Shown here: piece by piece, positions 62,487 through 64,000 of the stretch | Position numbering within the stretch: the first letter of the stretch is position 1 | Layout of the letters: each line of letters starts with the position of its first letter | DNA from: Actinomycetales bacterium | GTDB lineage: Bacteria; Actinomycetota; Actinomycetes; Actinomycetales; Dermatophilaceae | Direction of reading: 5' to 3' | DNA length: 64,000 nucleotides | Assembly: GCA_016711095.1 (NCBI GenBank) | Contig: JADJTP010000003.1 | Span: 496,001 to 560,000, forward strand | Translations under genes and position numbers: made by a program | The notes under the pieces: model-generated | Told to the model about the DNA's origin: nothing | The model's database searches: none | Seen by the model: the letters and a program-made list of their open reading frames with translations, nothing else

Positions 62487-62528
62487 GGCCGGTGGCCGGT
62501 GGCCGGTGGCCGGTGGCCGGTGGCCGGC
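62487..62528. repeat. Tandem 7-bp repeat GGCCGGT upstream of htrA
   Basis: Five exact copies of GGCCGGT (62487-62521) are followed by a sixth ending in C, in the spacer between merR and htrA. Tandem 7-mers can vary in number by slippage. Its place about 100 bp before the htrA ATG makes a phase-variable effect on expression conceivable. Confidence 0.85.
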
Positions 62529-62626
62529 AGCATCCATAGCGGACTCACAGGTGCCGCCTAGCGCGCGCCCATCCCGGCGATGTGTTCTGACAGCAGCCAC
62601 CCAGCCGCTCTCCGACAGGACACCCC

Positions 62627-63931
62627 ATGAGCCAGCTCGACACTCGCGGCCAATCCAGTGCCCCCTGGCCTCGGGAACCCGACCCCACCCAGACGCTGCC
62701 GCCCGCGGCATACCCGCCTGCGGCAAACCCTCCCGGGGCGAACCCGCCCGCGGCATACCCGCCCGTCGCGCCACCGGTGCGCACGACCCCAGGCAAGGGG
62801 GGCGCCCGCCGGATCGGCGAGCTCGCCGTCGTCGCGCTGCTGTCCGCAGGGCTGGCCTCCGGCGGAACGTATGCCGTGGTGCGCACCATCGCGACCGCAC
62901 CGGGCTCGGCGACGACCACCACCGCGCCGGCCGCCGCGGTGGCCGCTCCGGTCGTTCAGGCCGACGCCGACACTCCCGATTGGACCGCCACCGCCGCCGC
63001 GGTGGCGCCGAGTGTCGTGGCCATCAAGGTGGTCAGCGGCCAGGGCGAGGGCGAGGGTTCCGGCGTCATCATCGACAGCGCCGGTCGCATCATCACGAAC
63101 AATCACGTGGTCACCGGAGCGGGAACCGGCGCGCAGATCTCGGTCACCCTCGATGACGGCCGCACGTATGCCGCGACGATCGCCGGCACCGACCCGTCGA
63201 CCGACCTCGCCGTGCTCACCCTCACGAACCCGCCGAGCGACCTGCGGCCAATCTCGTTCGGTGACAGCGACGCTCTGGCGGTCGGACAGCCGGTCATGGC
63301 CGTCGGTAACCCCCTGGGGCTGGCCGGCACCGTGACGACCGGCATCGTGTCGGCGCTCAACCGGCCCGTGTCAACCGGCTCGTCCGACACCGGAGTCCGA
63401 GGCCAGGCAGCCAGTGACCCCGTCGTCACCAACGCCATCCAGACCTCGGCGGCCATCAACCCGGGCAACTCCGGAGGCGCCCTCGTCACGGCCGACGGGC
63501 GTCTCGTCGGGATCAACTCAGCGATCGCCTCGCTCGGCACGAGCGCCGGCGGTCAGAGCGGCAACATCGGCATCGGTTTCGCCATCCCGTCCAGTGAGGC
63601 CAAGGCGATCGCCGCCCAGCTCATCGCGACCGGCAGCGCCCAACACGCCTATCTCGGGGTCTCCTCGGCAGACGCGCTCGTCGCCGACGGGGGGGCCCAG
63701 CGGGCTGCCGCGGTGCTGCGTGCCGTGAGCGCGGGAACGCCTGCAGCACAAGCGGGTCTGCGCGTCGGCGATGCCGTCGTCGCGATCGGCGGTGAGCGCG
63801 TCGATTCCTCGCTCGCGCTCGTTGCCGCGATCCGCGAGCAGTCGGTCGGCTCACACGTGACCCTGACGATCGTCCGCGACGGCTCACGTCAGGACATCGC
63901 GGTGACGCTCGTGGCCAGGCCCGCAAACTAA
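62627..63931 (+). CDS. HtrA/DegP-type membrane-anchored serine protease with PDZ domain
   Basis: A 434-residue protease. A Pro/Ala/Tyr-rich cytoplasmic tail (1-55) precedes a membrane helix (ELAVVALLSAGLASGGTYAVV, about 65-85). The trypsin-like domain has His160 in ITNNHVV, Asp193 in STDLAVL and Ser282 in NPGNSGGALV; a PDZ domain follows (QAGLRVGDAVVAIGGERVD). It degrades or refolds misfolded exported proteins outside the membrane. The tail contains two GTATGCCG words, and the tandem GGCCGGT repeat lies upstream. ATG 62627 is the natural start. Confidence 0.93.
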   Translation: MSQLDTRGQSSAPWPREPDPTQTLPPAAYPPAANPPGANPPAAYPPVAPPVRTTPGKGGARRIGELAVVALLSAGLASGGTYAVVRTIATAPGSATTTTAPAAAVAAPVVQADADTPDWTATAAAVAPSVVAIKVVSGQGEGEGSGVIIDSAGRIITNNHVVTGAGTGAQISVTLDDGRTYAATIAGTDPSTDLAVLTLTNPPSDLRPISFGDSDALAVGQPVMAVGNPLGLAGTVTTGIVSALNRPVSTGSSDTGVRGQAASDPVVTNAIQTSAAINPGNSGGALVTADGRLVGINSAIASLGTSAGGQSGNIGIGFAIPSSEAKAIAAQLIATGSAQHAYLGVSSADALVADGGAQRAAAVLRAVSAGTPAAQAGLRVGDAVVAIGGERVDSSLALVAAIREQSVGSHVTLTIVRDGSRQDIAVTLVARPAN

Positions 63932-63936
63932 CCCGA

Positions 63937-64000
63937 TCACCGGGCTTGGTCGCCGCCTCGCTTGACCCGGCGGGAGAGCAGGAGTAGGAAGAACACTCCC
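63937..64000 (-). CDS. C-terminal end of a membrane protein, cut by the right edge
   Basis: On the minus strand the frame ends VFFLLLLSRRVKRGGDQAR followed by TGA (63937-63939): a final membrane helix and a positively charged cytoplasmic tail. Only about 20 codons are visible, too little to name it. It is convergent with the HtrA gene. Confidence 0.45.
   Translation of the reverse strand, partial: GVFFLLLLSRRVKRGGDQAR

Overview
The window is a 64 kb, very GC-rich, gene-dense stretch of an actinobacterial chromosome. Gene families and gene orders point to the Micrococcales, most plausibly an Intrasporangiaceae-like organism: rsmI next to pmt, the 5-FTHF cyclo-ligase/uridylyltransferase/moeA/rimJ/sepX block, fmdB-SAF-mscL, and DUF2530-DUF3027-csp. 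The genus is an inference; no rRNA is present. Several genes appear to be read from leaderless transcripts (TANNNT about 7 nt before the start codon), which is usual for Actinobacteria.

Layout. 1-5158: rsmI (cut by the left edge), a 27-codon membrane peptide coupled to a CPBP protease, a CDF metal transporter, a protein O-mannosyltransferase and an LpqC-like lipoprotein esterase. 5167-8699: a small accessory-looking patch with DUF1801, HEAT-repeat, ArsR/SRPBCC, RidA, a decayed lipoprotein and an acetyltransferase. 8850-11393: tRNA-Ala(CGC), a yybP-ykoY Mn2+ riboswitch controlling TerC, and an AI-2E-family exporter. 11628-18112: sepX/glpR, rimJ, mogA, moaC, moeA/glp, uridylyltransferase and 5-FTHF cyclo-ligase, joining cell-division and molybdenum-cofactor genes. 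18090-25402: penicillin acylase, K+/H+ antiporter, fmdB, mtnP, SAF protein and mscL. 25490-31250: a large degenerate SF1 helicase-like protein, then an SOS-controlled DUF222-HNH protein. 31301-39385: tRNA-Arg(CCT), then a type III-like restriction island (PIN nuclease, methyltransferase, helicase-nuclease) with a truncated helicase stub beside the tRNA. 39508-50716: an NlpC/P60 hydrolase behind a c-di-AMP (ydaO) riboswitch, a DtxR regulator, photolyase, transporters, PdxH-like oxidase, citrate synthase and serC. 50808-57885: purine permease, DUF2530/DUF3027/cold-shock cluster, helicase-associated protein, HMG-CoA lyase and a DUF4190 protein. 57893-64000: XPB helicase, a drug-type ABC exporter with its MerR regulator, and an HtrA protease.

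Two window-wide signals stand out. First, the non-palindromic word GTATGCCG (extended GTATGCCGY) occurs about 83 times on the two strands, roughly 1.3 per kb, where base composition predicts about two. It is read in all three frames, lies over start codons and occurs in intergenic DNA, so the selection is on DNA. Its density and strand symmetry resemble DNA-uptake sequences or the cyanobacterial HIP1 word. Second, six otherwise intact genes carry eight one-base shifts, all in short homopolymers, which looks like residual long-read sequencing error rather than gene decay. The most readable regulation is a Mn2+ riboswitch with a Shine-Dalgarno-masking hairpin, a ydaO riboswitch, a perfect LexA box inside a promoter spacer, a MerR operator in a 19-bp spacer, and an ArsR-type operator.
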